Shown: piece after piece, positions 44,010 through 54,949 of the stretch | How the letters are laid out: every line of letters begins with the position of its first letter | Numbering within the stretch: position 1 is the stretch's first letter | NCBI GenBank assembly: GCA_019787685.1 | Contig: JAHNUO010000012.1 | Span: 310,001-374,000 of the forward strand | Reading direction: 5' to 3' | Length of the DNA stretch: 64,000 bases | Origin: Chiua virens | Taxonomy: Eukaryota > Basidiomycota > Agaricomycetes > Boletales > Boletaceae | The notes under the pieces: model-generated | What the model saw: only the letters and a program-made list of their open reading frames with translations | What the model was told of the DNA's origin: nothing | Database searches by the model: none | Made by a program: the position numbers and the translations under genes

Positions 44010-44709
44010 CTAGGATCTCCGCGCGCTCATATTAGACCCCTGGATGGTCATATGAAACACCTCGTAACTCGACCGTGCCACATGAGCCAACGCGGTGTTT
44101 CCGGGAACCAGAGTGCAACGATGACAACATAAACCGTGAATGCATACTTGAATAGAAGGGGGAAGCGCCATTGTAACTGGGCTGTTGTGAAGATAGAAAC
44201 CATAGTTCATCCAGTACGCAAGCACAATCCAGCCGAGCATGCTCATTAGTTGACAGCAAACTAGCTGACCACGGTGCTCTGGCAAGGTTATCTCGCTCTG
44301 ATAGACTGGGGTCACCGAGAAGTAGATGGGACGATCACCATCATTCGAATCTGTCTGAATGCAGAATCCACGGGTACCGACCTATCATGAGGACGGTGGC
44401 CCCAAAGACGAGTGTATGTTTCCGCCCGAGACGCTCGAAACTGCTGACAGCTGCGATGTCGCCCAACGCGGCATAAAGAGAGGTAATGGTACCAATCACC
44501 GGACATGGCTCCTTCATTACAACCGAAAAGTCAACCAAAATTACAAACGGAGATGATCGCAGCAATGAGGGGGCCTCACTCGAGGATGTCCTGCCCTGTC
44601 CATGCCGAATCGGTCGAGAAATGTGGTTAATGAGAGAGGGGAGGATGAGGTGTACTAGGATGCGCGTCAGCAACGTGAGAGATGAAGCAAAGGGAAGTCC
44701 GTACGCCAA
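44010..44709 (-). pseudogene. MFS sugar-transporter fragment
   Basis: Two minus-strand pieces match the N-terminal half of sugar-porter family transporters. One has TSLYAALGDIAAVSSFERLGRKHTL (TM2 and the GRK loop motif). The other has TPVYQSEITLPEHRGQLV followed by GWIVLAYWMNYGFYL (the E-x-R loop and TM5 region). About 25-30 expected residues between them are lost or out of frame, and the C-terminal half of the carrier is missing. It is a truncated relic lying between the two duplicated SSP loci. Confidence 0.75.
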
Positions 44710-45889
44710 AATACTCGATCCAACTTTTGTGAGTACACGATGAGTGGGGAGTCAAGCGACTTGGGAAAGGCCGAGGGCAAAGCGCTGTGAAAAAGCAACG
44801 TGAATGGCCTAGAAATTGGTAGGATGGTAAAACGAATTGAAGCAGAGGTGGATCAGCACAAACAGCATTGACACCGTGACACGGACTCGAGCTCCGAGTC
44901 AGGGTACGTACCCGATCCATCCCAACCACCCCACAACGTCAGCGAGCTAGCCTACTTCCAACATGAGCCCACTGCACGGGAGAGGACGCCTCGAATCGAG
45001 TACACCATGAGTCAAGGTTTGAACTTGGCTATTGAATATTAATCTTCTGAGAGTCGCCCTCACAGAAAATATTAGAAAGGAAAAGAAGCTGGCGACAAAG
45101 GACAAAAATTTGATTAAACATGGCCAGAAAGTTTCGTCTATCCAAAGATGAGAGATGGACTATGATAGCAGGAAATTGCTTACTTTCAGCGAGACAGATT
45201 TTAAAAAGTTTCTCCATGCAGCAAAGATGATCGAAGTGTCCCCAATGAATCCATGAGGGGCGCTGTTGGACAACTTGAGGATCACGAGACAAGTTAGAAA
45301 AAAGCACCCAACGACGCTCACTGAGGCAGCAAACTTCAGTTGTTGCCTTTTGAGGGCAAGTAATATTGAGTCATGGCTTGTTATAAACTTGCCTATAAGC
45401 AAGATGGTTGGGATAATGATAATCATCTATATAGTACATATTAGTATGACTGTTCCGAGGGCCCAGGTCACCGGCGCTGTTCTCCCTCAAGCGCGTCCCA
45501 AGGTCTTCGCCAGTCCGAATTGATGACGTTTACAGTAATTAATCAATTGAGAAATGACTCCTGTCACAGCTGTGACCCCTGTACCAAGGACGACTTGGCC
45601 TTGCAGCGCCATCGGTGGCACAATTTATTTAGCACGGAGAAAGTTGGGATCGGACAAGCAATTTGAATCGACGTCATTCTTGGTCAGGTCAACTTGGAGC
45701 TACACACCGAGTTAAAGTTCAAGAAACGCATTCCGGATAGTACTACAAATGCTCTCTATCCGTGTCATTGTCCACAGAACATGTGAGGCTATAACAAACC
45801 CCACATGTACACTACGAAAACGGATACAATAGCAATCAACGTAAATAATGACTAAACGGTATCGTCCGTTACAGATGAGATACACGTAT
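44710..45889. other. Intergenic, right part of duplicated flank
   Basis: No gene supported; short overlapping ORFs occur near 45029-45426 (minus). 45550-45890 is the counterpart of 42385-42755. Confidence 0.4.
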
Positions 45890-46777
45890 CTAGAGCTGCA
45901 AGCCGAGGAGGTTGATCAACACGGTTAACTTGAGCTCGACAATGATAGACAAGACGGGCTTCAACGATGCAACGAGCTCAGCGGCGAGGCCGTCGACGAG
46001 CGTGTCAACGGTCTCAACGAGATCGGCGACGGTGGCACCGAGATCGCTGAGAGTGACGTTGACGTCAATGTCGATGTCGGCACCGTTGGTAGCCTTGAGG
46101 ACATTACCGGCGGCGCCGAGGATGGTCTGCAATACACGTTAGAGCTGGGATCACGACAAGGAGGATCATGGGTCGATGCGTACGTTAATGTCGCCGGAGA
46201 CAATGCTGGCGACCTGAGAGACAGTCAGCTGGCCATCGACAACGTCCTCAACCGGTGCCAAGATGACGCTAAGATTTTGGCCAGTGAGAGTTTGAAGCTG
46301 AGAAACTGCAGTAGCGATGGAAGCCTTGATAGATGAAACGCTGTTCTCGACGAGAGAAGCTGAGATGTTGGAGGGCGTGATGAAGGCTATGACAACACGT
46401 TAACGATGGATCACATAGATGTTGTGTAGACGCACTCAATTCCTCAGTGTAAGATTGGATTTGGGTTTGAAGGTCGCTGAAGATGATAGCGACAGATGGC
46501 GTGCTGGTGCGGACGTCGATCTTGGACTCAATAGACTTGATTGCGCTGTCGACGTCGGATTTGAGATCGCGGACATCGACAGCGTTCTCAACTTTGCCTC
46601 GAGTGAGCTCAGTTGGCCACCGACGACAGGGATATCGTTGACCTGAGGAAGGGCTGGGACACTGGGCTCCGAACCTGATGGCACGCTAGCGGGGAGGCTG
46701 TCTGGGAGGGAAATGGGAGCAGCAGCGGTGAAGGTAGCCAAAGCGGCAGCAATCAAAAGGGAGGCAAAGGAAGGCAT
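45890..46777 (-). pseudogene. SSP family copy 5, frameshifted first exon
   Basis: The start at 46777 encodes the leader MPSFASLLIAAALATFTAAAP, and the protein follows copy 4 closely up to VVGGQLSSLE. There (about 46600) one nucleotide is missing relative to copy 4 (GAGGCAAAG instead of GAGGGTAAAG) and the frame is lost. Downstream the other frame still encodes the family helices. After an intron ending near 46133 there is an intact last exon (TILGAAGNVLK...LTVLINLLGLQL) ending at 45890. The family intron near 46400 has lost the acceptor AG used in copy 4, though another AG six nt upstream stays in frame. The TATATAA box is at 46885-46891. Confidence 0.65.
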
Positions 46778-46899
46778 TTCCGAAAGGACTGTAGGGGTGT
46801 CTGGCGAGACAGTGAGGTGTGCAGTTGTGCGAAGTGACGAAAGATGACAAGAAGTCGATGCAGACCGTCAAGCAGAGGTCGGGATTATATAGGTTCGCT

Positions 46900-47914
46900 A
46901 TTTGTCGGGAGTCACGGATAACGCATGTCTTTTTCTGTTGCACTGTCTCTCCCGGCTCATCGTTAAGGTTTTGGGAGCAGATTTCATGACGTTAGCTCGA
47001 ATGAGGGATCACCGTCGCTTGCTTTGATGTTCTGGTGGAATTAGAGATGTACACGGTGTGGAGCAGGACGAAAGTTATTCCCAAGAGGAATGAACGTGAT
47101 TGGCAGGATCCTCTAAACCGTGTTGGCAAGTCGATGGCGACATATATATCGCAGCGGATAGGTCACCTGTGGATGGCTTTTCAAGGTCAAGGATACCGTG
47201 TTTTGAATTTCTTTCATCGCATGTGAGCGAGTTCAACTCACTCTCGATCCAGAAGCTGGGTCGTTGTGGCAGACGCAACTTCACGTCATCTCGTGTGACA
47301 TCATTACCACAGGCCGGAATGATTGGGCCAACCTATCGGAGTGTTCCGTTTTTCTGAATCCCGAGCGACTGCAGACAAGTCACTGACATGGGAAGTACTA
47401 CTAGAAGAGACCATGGGAAGCCATGGAGTATACTTGCCATGGCTCACACGAAGGCGCAGCGTCTCGTAAGCGTTATTTCTATAATGATCGTCTATTCTGT
47501 GGGATTTGGCCAGGTAAAAGTCGGACCCGGTTCTGGGTATCATTTAATCACTATGATGGCACTCACATAGCTAACCAAGGGAAGTAGCATCTTGTACTGC
47601 AACAGAAATAGGTCATAATATCCAAGTATCTGATTGGTTGTGATAATACTATCGACGGCGGGCATAAACCATATTTCTGACTAAAAGTCCAACCAAGAAG
47701 TTTGGGAGTTTCGCACCAGGGAAGAGGTGTCAGGAAAATACCTTGACGGTTGCCCTCAACGACCGGGTCCAATGCAATGATCTAATACCGAACATGCTAG
47801 CCCAGGTGTTTGAAGCGTTGAACGTTGACTGCGGTGTGAGCTGGTAAACACGTGCAAACACGTATCGCATTCCGGTATCGCCAGTGCGGTCAGCCCCAGC
47901 TTCAAGGCTTAGAC
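46900..47914. other. Intergenic, nothing supportable
   Basis: Short ORFs on both strands with no shared frame or motif; spacer between the SSP cluster and the Bem46-like gene. Confidence 0.4.
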
Positions 47915-49405
47915 ATGTCAAAGTACATCCCATCCTTGGAGAGCTTCGCAAAGGTGTGTCGTCCCCTTTTTGCACTCGCAAACACATTCACTTCAGATCT
48001 TGCTCATAGGGCGCCGTCGCCACCGCGGCCGGTGTGACCACTATAGGTACGTGCTGTCGCGCGACTCACTGACGTTGTCTGAGTCTGGTCCATACAGGAT
48101 GTGGTCTACTTTACTACGGTCAAAACTATCTCATATATCCCTCTGCCTTTCCTCCGGGTTCTCGTACCGGTCCGTTAGTGTCTTACACCAGCCTTGCCAC
48201 AGGCTGGCCACTCACCCATTCTCCCAGAGGTGGATGTGCCAACCAAATTCGGATTGGTTTACGAGGACCTCCCTTTACGCACTGAAGATGGAATTACATT
48301 GCGCTGTTACATGCTTATGCAACGCAAGGTGATATCCCACACACATGCCTTGGAAGTAGATTGGAGCGAAGACCAGTCCAACGAAGACGTACGCCTCTCC
48401 AACTATCGGTCGCGCTTATATCCTCACGTGCGATAGTTTGCGGCGACACGACCCACGGTGATCATGTTCCACGGTAATGGCGGTAATCACGGTCACCGCA
48501 TACCGCTGGCCAGAGTATTCTATGTCAAGATGCGTTGCAACGTCCTTATGGTGTCATATCGAGGGTGCGTATCCAACCCGTAACGTCAGGGTGGTTCCAC
48601 GCTCAGACCCGTCTGCTTTAAAGTTACGGCCTTTCGGAAGGTTCACCCTCGGAGACCGGTTAGGCGCCAATAGTGTACTAGGCAGGCGAATTTATGACTG
48701 ACTTTCCCACCACTAGGTCTATGCATAGATGCGCAAACCGCGCTTGACTATGTGACATCCCACCCATATTTACAGAGAACCTCCGTGGTAGGTTGTCCTT
48801 CCGTCGTTCCCGTCACCGTTTACGGAATCCCTGTTAGATCTTGTACGGGCAGTCCATCGGAGGCGCGGTAGCGATCGACCTTGCCAGCCGAAATCCTTCC
48901 AAGGTCTATTTTCTCATCTTTCTAAGACGCCGAGGCTTAAAAAAATTGCTCTTCTTTTTTCAGATTGCGGCGCTTATTCTTGAGAATACCTTTACGAACC
49001 TTCCGCGGCTCGTTCCGCACGCCTTGCCTCTCCTTTCACCGTTCACGTTCTTATGTCACCAAAAATGGGATTCTGCATCAAAAATAGTGATGATCCACAA
49101 GAAGACGCCTATTTTGATGCTGAGTGGCGTTCTCGACGAGGTCGTTCCACGCGAGCATATGCAAGAATTATGGGAGATCGTCACGCGACGGCAGGGCACC
49201 AAGGTGCAGTCCGATGGAGACTTGAAAGCAAACTGTGTCCGAGGTTGGGGGCGGCAAGTCCAAGTTTGTCGAGTTTGCGGTCGGAACCCATAGTGGGTGC
49301 CTTCAAAGTATTCTGACAACGTCGCGCTGACATATTTTAGATGATACGTGCGTCCAACATGGGTATTGGTCAGAAGTGACAGATTTTGTGATGAGCGTCT
49401 CATGA
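47915..49405 (+). CDS. bem46: Bem46/ABHD13-like alpha/beta hydrolase
   Basis: Ten exons: 47915-47953, 48010-48046, 48098-48169, 48228-48388, 48437-48564, 48624-48658, 48717-48787, 48838-48903, 48964-49292 and 49341-49405; about 333 residues. A membrane segment near the N-terminus (GAVATAAGVTTIGCGLLYYG) precedes the motif YLIYPSAFPPGSR seen in this family. Hydrolase landmarks: oxyanion region MFHGNGGNHGHR, nucleophile elbow YGQSIGGA (Ser), acid in SGVLDEVVP (Asp) and a C-terminal His in GTHNDTC. Bem46 proteins are membrane-anchored and affect cell polarity in fungi; the substrate is not known. A run of five G near 49246-49251 puts the end of exon 9 out of frame by one, most simply one G too many (error or lesion). 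Confidence 0.85.
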
Positions 49406-49597
49406 CTGTGATGCGATCGTGATATTCAGACCATTGTTTCCTATACTTGCATCTGCCCTCCTGTTTCTATTCCAAAGCGTATTCACTTCTGTATTCTGCA
49501 ACATCGTACCAACATCAACACTTCGAAAACATGTTTTAAGAGCGTGAGGTCAACCAAGCTGCAACAGCAAAAACGTGTCAGAACAGGCACGATGGCC

Positions 49598-50429
49598 CTA
49601 CTCTTCATACCGATAGGCGACCATGGCTTCTATCCGGTGCACGTCCGTGCTGAAGCTGCGCAACTTGACTTGCTGACTCTTACTCGCCTCGATCGCGAGC
49701 GGGTCCGTGTCCACCCACTCGTCAGCGGGCACGTCCGCCGAGTCATGCGTATACGCCAAGATATTGAACACCGTCGGATCATCAATGATGGGCAAAAACG
49801 TCACTGTGGACACGATCTGTTTCAAAATATAACGAATCTCGGCTTGGATTTCAGATTCAGGTTTCGAAGGGTGGTCTGAGAGAGCACGATGCGCGACGAC
49901 CAACAGAAAGAGTAGCACGACGTACGGTTCGGTGGCGTTGGCGGGTGGTTCGACGAGGTTGACGTCGAATACCCAACGTTCGAGGGGGAGACGGGTGTCT
50001 TTGGAGATGATGGCGAGGACGAGTTGGGTGACGGAGCCGGTGAGGAGCCATTCTACTGTCGGGCTGAGGACAAACACGAAAAAAAACCTCGTCCGACGCA
50101 CTATTGACCTGTGTCAGGATGCTAGCACGCGTCAGTCGCATGGCGGGAGCACAACGACCTGTTCAGACATACCGATCGAGATAGTTTTCGAGCGCGAGAT
50201 CCTGTGTGACGAGGACTGTTTGACCATATTTCTTGACCATGTGAAAGTCGTCCGAGGGGTAGACGCCTCTTTGGAAGAGAATCCTGACATTGGATCAATG
50301 AGGTGTGTGGCGTTATCGATGTTGGATGACCACGTACGTGTTGGCTGCATATTTGAAGAATTCAGTGACGAGGTTGGTAGAACCTTTGAGGGTGATAGCT
50401 TGTCGGGTGGGTGCCTGCGATGTCGCCAT
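49598..50429 (-). CDS. MAD2: Spindle assembly checkpoint protein Mad2 (HORMA domain)
   Basis: Starts at ATG 50429 (MATSQAPTRQAITLKGS, then TNLVTEFFKYAAN). Exon 1 is 50429-50338 and exon 2 is 50283-50173 (ILFQRGVYPSDDFHMVKKYG, then LVTQDLALENYLDR). The remainder lies between about 50105 and 49598: EWLLTGSVTQLVLAI, LERWVFDVNLV, EIQAEIRYILKQIVSTVTFL and the ending RSFSTDVHRIEAMVAYRYEE. This is the whole HORMA domain with the C-terminal safety-belt region that wraps Mad1/Cdc20. Mad2 inhibits Cdc20-APC/C at unattached kinetochores. The splice between the second and third exons (50172 to about 50060), and a possible intron near 49930-49870 (hydrophobic stretch VVLLFLLVVAH), are not resolved. The gene ends convergently with the hydrolase. 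Confidence 0.85.
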
Positions 50430-51288
50430 TGTCGGGTTGAGGAAAGTGAGCGAACGCGCCAAAAGCGCGTGTGCTTGGACGCGAACTTGAATCCTGATGG
50501 TGGTCACGTGCTTGGCGATCCCGGTGCGAGTCTCAAAACACCTCTATTGTATGTTGGTAAGCGCCAATTCTCAAGATGGAAAAGCAGGCCCGGGGTGATA
50601 GTATCTCTCATGCAGATGTTGAACGTTGAACGGCGGTGAGCCGTCACGAAGAGGTTGGAAACAGCGTCAAATCATCGCGCGGGCTATCATATACTTATAA
50701 CAGTGTGATGTAGCCGATCGGCGCACAGCGCTGAGCCGCCAGCGCCATCGAACGTACGTATTAATAGCGGACCCTTGCCTGGGTAGCTATACGATTGTGC
50801 TGGCAGCAGATGAAACCTCAGGCAAGAGATCGCAAACACCATTGGAATCTCCGGTCCAACGATTTACGACAGTCCAATGAACCTGTCACCCTCATCCGAC
50901 AAGCCTGAAACGATAAATATCAATTCCGTATACAAACTCAGACTTCATACACTTGTCTATGCTTCCATAGCTATTGTAACAAGGAAGGGTGTATGACTGA
51001 AATAAATTTATGTAGAGCTAAAAACCGAGGATGGACACTCAGTGAAGTAACCCGGTCGCCTGAGGCCTGAAACGGGTATCAAAGAAATAACAATGATGAA
51101 AACATAGGGAAGCTAGAACGAGACCACTAGTAACATCAGAATAGAGACTATGATATTTGACGACGCCAATCTCACTACTGTTAGTTGGGAATATTCTACA
51201 AGCAGAGGTCAGACAAGTTGGCGTGAATAACGACCATATATAGACCCACATCAATAACGTCAACGGTGTGTCGCTGAAGGGATCACCA
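50430..51288. other. Intergenic, nothing supportable
   Basis: Spacer between the MAD2 promoter side and the 3' end of the repeat-protein gene; no ORF with recognisable features. Confidence 0.4.
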
Positions 51289-53410
51289 TCAGTTCCCGAG
51301 AGAGACGTCATGGTCGTTAGATCCGACTCCAAGGTTAGTCACCGTGCTTTTGAGAGACGAGGCTGGGTCCGAACCAACTGAGCCCCCAGAGACCGGACCA
51401 GCACCTGTCAATGCACGTTAATGACGGATACTACAATACTATTTTGACATACCTCCACGAGCGCGAACAGTACTCCCGCCCTTTTCTGAGCCGGATTGGC
51501 CTCCGAGTGCAGGGTTGCCATTGGATTGGGAACCCGAAGGAACATTGGAGGAAACTGAACCCGATCCAGTTTGACCGCCAGATGCAGGATTTCCGTTGGA
51601 CTTGGAGCCCGAAGGAACGTTGGAGGAGACCGAACCCGATCCAGTTTCTCCTCCAAATGAAGGTTTGCCGTTGGACTGGGAACCAGAAGGAACGCTAGAG
51701 GAAACCGAACCCGATCCAGTTTCTCCTCCGAATGCGGGGTTGCCGTTGGATTGGGAGCCCGAAGGAACCTCAGTGGAAACAGAGCCCGACCCAGCTTGCC
51801 CTCCAAATGCAGGTTTACCGTTGGACTGGGAACCGGAAGGAACGTTGGAGGAAGTCGAACCTGAAGAAGGCTTGGAGGAAACGGAACCTGATCCAGTTTG
51901 ACCCCCGAATGAAGGGTTACCGCTGGATTGGGAGCCCGAGGGAGGTCCGGAAGGAGTAGAACCCGATCCAGTTTGACCACCGGATGCAGGATTACCGGTA
52001 CCGCTGGATGGGGAGCCTGAAGGGGATTTGGAGCCTGGGTTACCACTGGATGGAGAGCCCGAAGAGGGAACAGAGGGAACAGAGCCCGATCCAGTTTGAC
52101 CACCAGATGCAGGATTACCGGTACCGCTGGATGGGGAGCCTGAAGGGGACTTGGAGGAGCCTGGATTACCACTGGATGGAGAGCCCGAAGAGGGAACAGA
52201 GCCCGATCCAGTTTGACCACCAGATGTAGGGTTACCGGTACCGCTGGACGGGGAGCCTGAAGGAGACTTGGAGGAGCCTGGGTTACCGCTGGATTGAGAT
52301 CCCGAAGGGGGCTCAGAGGGGACAGAACCCGATCCAGTTTGACCACCGGATGCAGGATTACCGGTACCGCTGGATGGGGAGCCTGAAGGGGACTTGGAAG
52401 AGCCTGGGTTACCACTGGATTGAGAGCCCGATGGAGGTTCAGAGAGAATAGAACCCGATCCAGTTTGACCACCAGATGCGGGATTACCGGTACCGCTGGA
52501 TGGGGAGCCTGAAGAGGGCTTGGAGGAGCCTGGACTACCACTGGATTGAGAGCCCGAAGGTGGCTCAGAGGGAACAGAACCCGATCCAGCTTGACCTCCG
52601 GATGCTGGGTTACCGCTGGATTGGGAGCCTGAAGGAGGTTTTGAGGATCCAGAGCCAGAGCCGGTTTGACCCCCAAAAGGATTACCGCTGGATTGGGAGC
52701 CGGAAGGAGGTTTGGAGGATCCAGAGCCAGAGCTAGTTTGACCCCCCATAGGATTACCGCTGGATTGGGAGCCGGAAGGAGGTTTGGAGGAGCCAGAGCC
52801 AGTCTGACCCCCCAGAGGATTACCGCCGGATTGGGAGCCTGAAGGAGGTTCGGAGGAGCCAGAGCCAGAGCTAGAGCCAGTTTGACCCCCAAGAGGATTG
52901 CCGCTGGATTGGGAACCTGGAGAAAGCTCGGAGGCAATGGAACCCAGCCCGAACTCGTTCAACATATCTTCGAACTCAGTGGCCGGATCAGATCCTGGTA
53001 AGCCGTACCCATTAGCGATCGGTCAACAGATATTGAACCACGTCAAAGATAGATCATGTAACTGCCATTTTGACGTACCCCCAGTTTGGCCCTCGCCTGA
53101 ACCAGATTGACCCCCAAGTGGGGAATTACCGTTGGACTGGGAACCCGATGGAATTTTGGAGGAACCCGAACCCGATTGGAGGCCGGTCGATGTGTCTCCG
53201 ACAGAGCCCCATGGATTAGACTCTGGAAAATCATACCCGTTAGTGATCGGATCAACAGTTGTCGAAGCAGGTCAACGACGGATCATATGACCGCTATTTT
53301 GATTTACCTGTACGAGCCCGGAGACCATTCCCGTAGTTCTCGGGTAAAGGAGCAGCGCTGAGGATAGTAGCCAAGACGACAGAAATCAAAAGGGAAGCAA
53401 AAGAGCGCAT
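51289..53410 (-). CDS. Secreted Gly/Ser/Pro repeat protein with SSP leader (634 aa)
   Basis: Exons 53410-53308, 53222-53079, 52994-51453 and 51404-51289; introns 85, 84 and 48 nt; 634 residues. The family leader MRSFASLLISVVLATILSAAP opens the protein. After a short region ending TEFEDMLNEFGLG, about 480 residues are tandem repeats built on PSGSQSSGNPxxGGQTGSGS, with a longer 41-residue variant (adding GSSKSPSGSPSSGTGNPAS) repeated in the middle. The tail is short and charged-poor (DHDVSLGN). There is no Cys and no known domain; it is predicted to be an extended, disordered extracellular or wall protein. The three introns resemble each other, suggesting exon-intron units were duplicated. TATATAA is at 53506-53512. 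Antisense ORFs of about 500 codons here are shadows of the repeat. Confidence 0.75.
51470..52960 (-). repeat. Coding minisatellite (about 66-81 bp and 123 bp units)
   Basis: The recurring core is CCGCTGGATTGGGAGCC on the plus strand, with variants at nearly every unit. In the middle (about 51960-52560) the unit grows to about 123 bp with GGATTACCGGTACCGCTGGA repeated five to six times almost unchanged, pointing to recent local expansion. Confidence 0.85.
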
Positions 53411-54949
53411 TTTTGAAAAGATTGGACGATCGTCTGGTGAGACGACGGGGTATGTAGACTGAGGCGAAAAAGGTCGTTCTTCAAGAACCCTGCCGAATAA
53501 TGAGATTATATAGATTCACCAAAGAGTCGGCGAGGACCTGTCGGGGGTCGAAAATGTGCTGATTATGTGGAGTTGCTGTGGAGCTAGCAAAGTTTTCGGG
53601 AATGAGCCAGATCATAATAGCGTAAATTCTGCTGAAATGGAAGGGTTCAGAGGCTGATATAGAATCGAAGAAGCATACGGTGTGAAACTGACTAGTACTA
53701 AGTAGGATGATGAACCTGTTCATCACAGGTAGCGAGCTGCAGGTAGCAGCTGAACTGCTTCAAGGGCATCGTCGATATCATGGGCGCATCATGAATGATC
53801 GAGCCTGGAGGATTCAGCTTCGGAGTTTGTACCCTCGATCGGTTTCCTTTCTGCTGTTTGTCAACTTATCGGTGGGTTACCTACGTCTGTCGGAATGTGT
53901 CATGAAATATGGGGTTCTTCAACTTCTGGTTGCGAACTTGGAAGAGGTAACGGACAAAAAGCGGGAAGTTAGGAGGTGTGAATGACCGTGAGAAACTCGG
54001 GACAAGCATCATGCATCATGCTTCAGAATCTCCGTCCTGGTGATAAATTTGCAGAAGACGTAAGTAAAATACACGCTGGCGGGAGACTCTGTTGTGGCCG
54101 AGTAAGCAATTAGAATATAAGCTTGAAACCAGGAGCTAACTTAGTAACTCAAACACGAGCGGAAGAGTTTATCGTGCTGGACCGAACACACGGGACTCAG
54201 ACGGGACTTGTGATTCATCCCAGAAGTTACCAACCCATCAGCTCACATTTGTGACTGAAGACAATGCGGCCCGCGTTGGGCCAACTTGGGGTATCATTGA
54301 CTCATTGTAATTTGTCAGTTTATCAACGTAAGTGTGCGACGCCAGATCGGCTGGGTCACCGGCTTGTCAACGACAATATCTTGAATATGGGCGTCGCCTC
54401 GGTATGAAAGGTTCTGTCATGCGACTTGTCCAGTAGACTACCTTCGGTGACAGACGCAAACCCGGGGCAGGTCGTATCCCTTGTAATATATTATAATCGG
54501 CTTGTTGCCAAAGGATTGGTCGTCAAAAGTAAAGGAGATGCACGATTCAGACGCATCGCGTCGTTGAGCTAGCAAACATTATTTTCAGCCAATATCATGA
54601 TATGATGACGAGAGGTTTAGAATCTCCGTGTACTAATATGAATGGAGACCTACAGTGTTATAACTTACACGTGCAATCGGTTGCGAAGGCGATGGTACCA
54701 ATCATAGGTTTTGTGTTGTAATAATCTCTAAGATATCATTGTCAGTGCAAACGTGTGCAGTGGTTGTCGCTTAGTAGTTGGATTCAAACCTTGAGGCTGA
54801 CGAATTTCAGGCGTTTTCTCCCAACTTGAAGCTTGGCTCGGAAACTTTGAAGACTTGTCTTTTTTGGGAGTCGGTCTTAGTGTGGCACCTCAAGGCCTCA
54901 GGCTCAAACGTTAACCGTGTTGTTGTCTCGGTGACTAGTGACCGTTGAC
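53411..54949. other. Intergenic 1.5 kb between divergent genes
   Basis: The left end holds the SSP-family TATA block at 53506-53512. No gene is supported in the rest. Confidence 0.45.

Noticed and set aside
51408..52937. A 509-codon minus-strand ORF rich in Leu/Ala/Pro overlapping the repeat protein
   Set aside because: It is a frame shadow of the minisatellite: any repeat unit free of stops in one frame tends to be free in others. The Gly/Ser frame is the one joined by splicing to a signal peptide and a proper tail.
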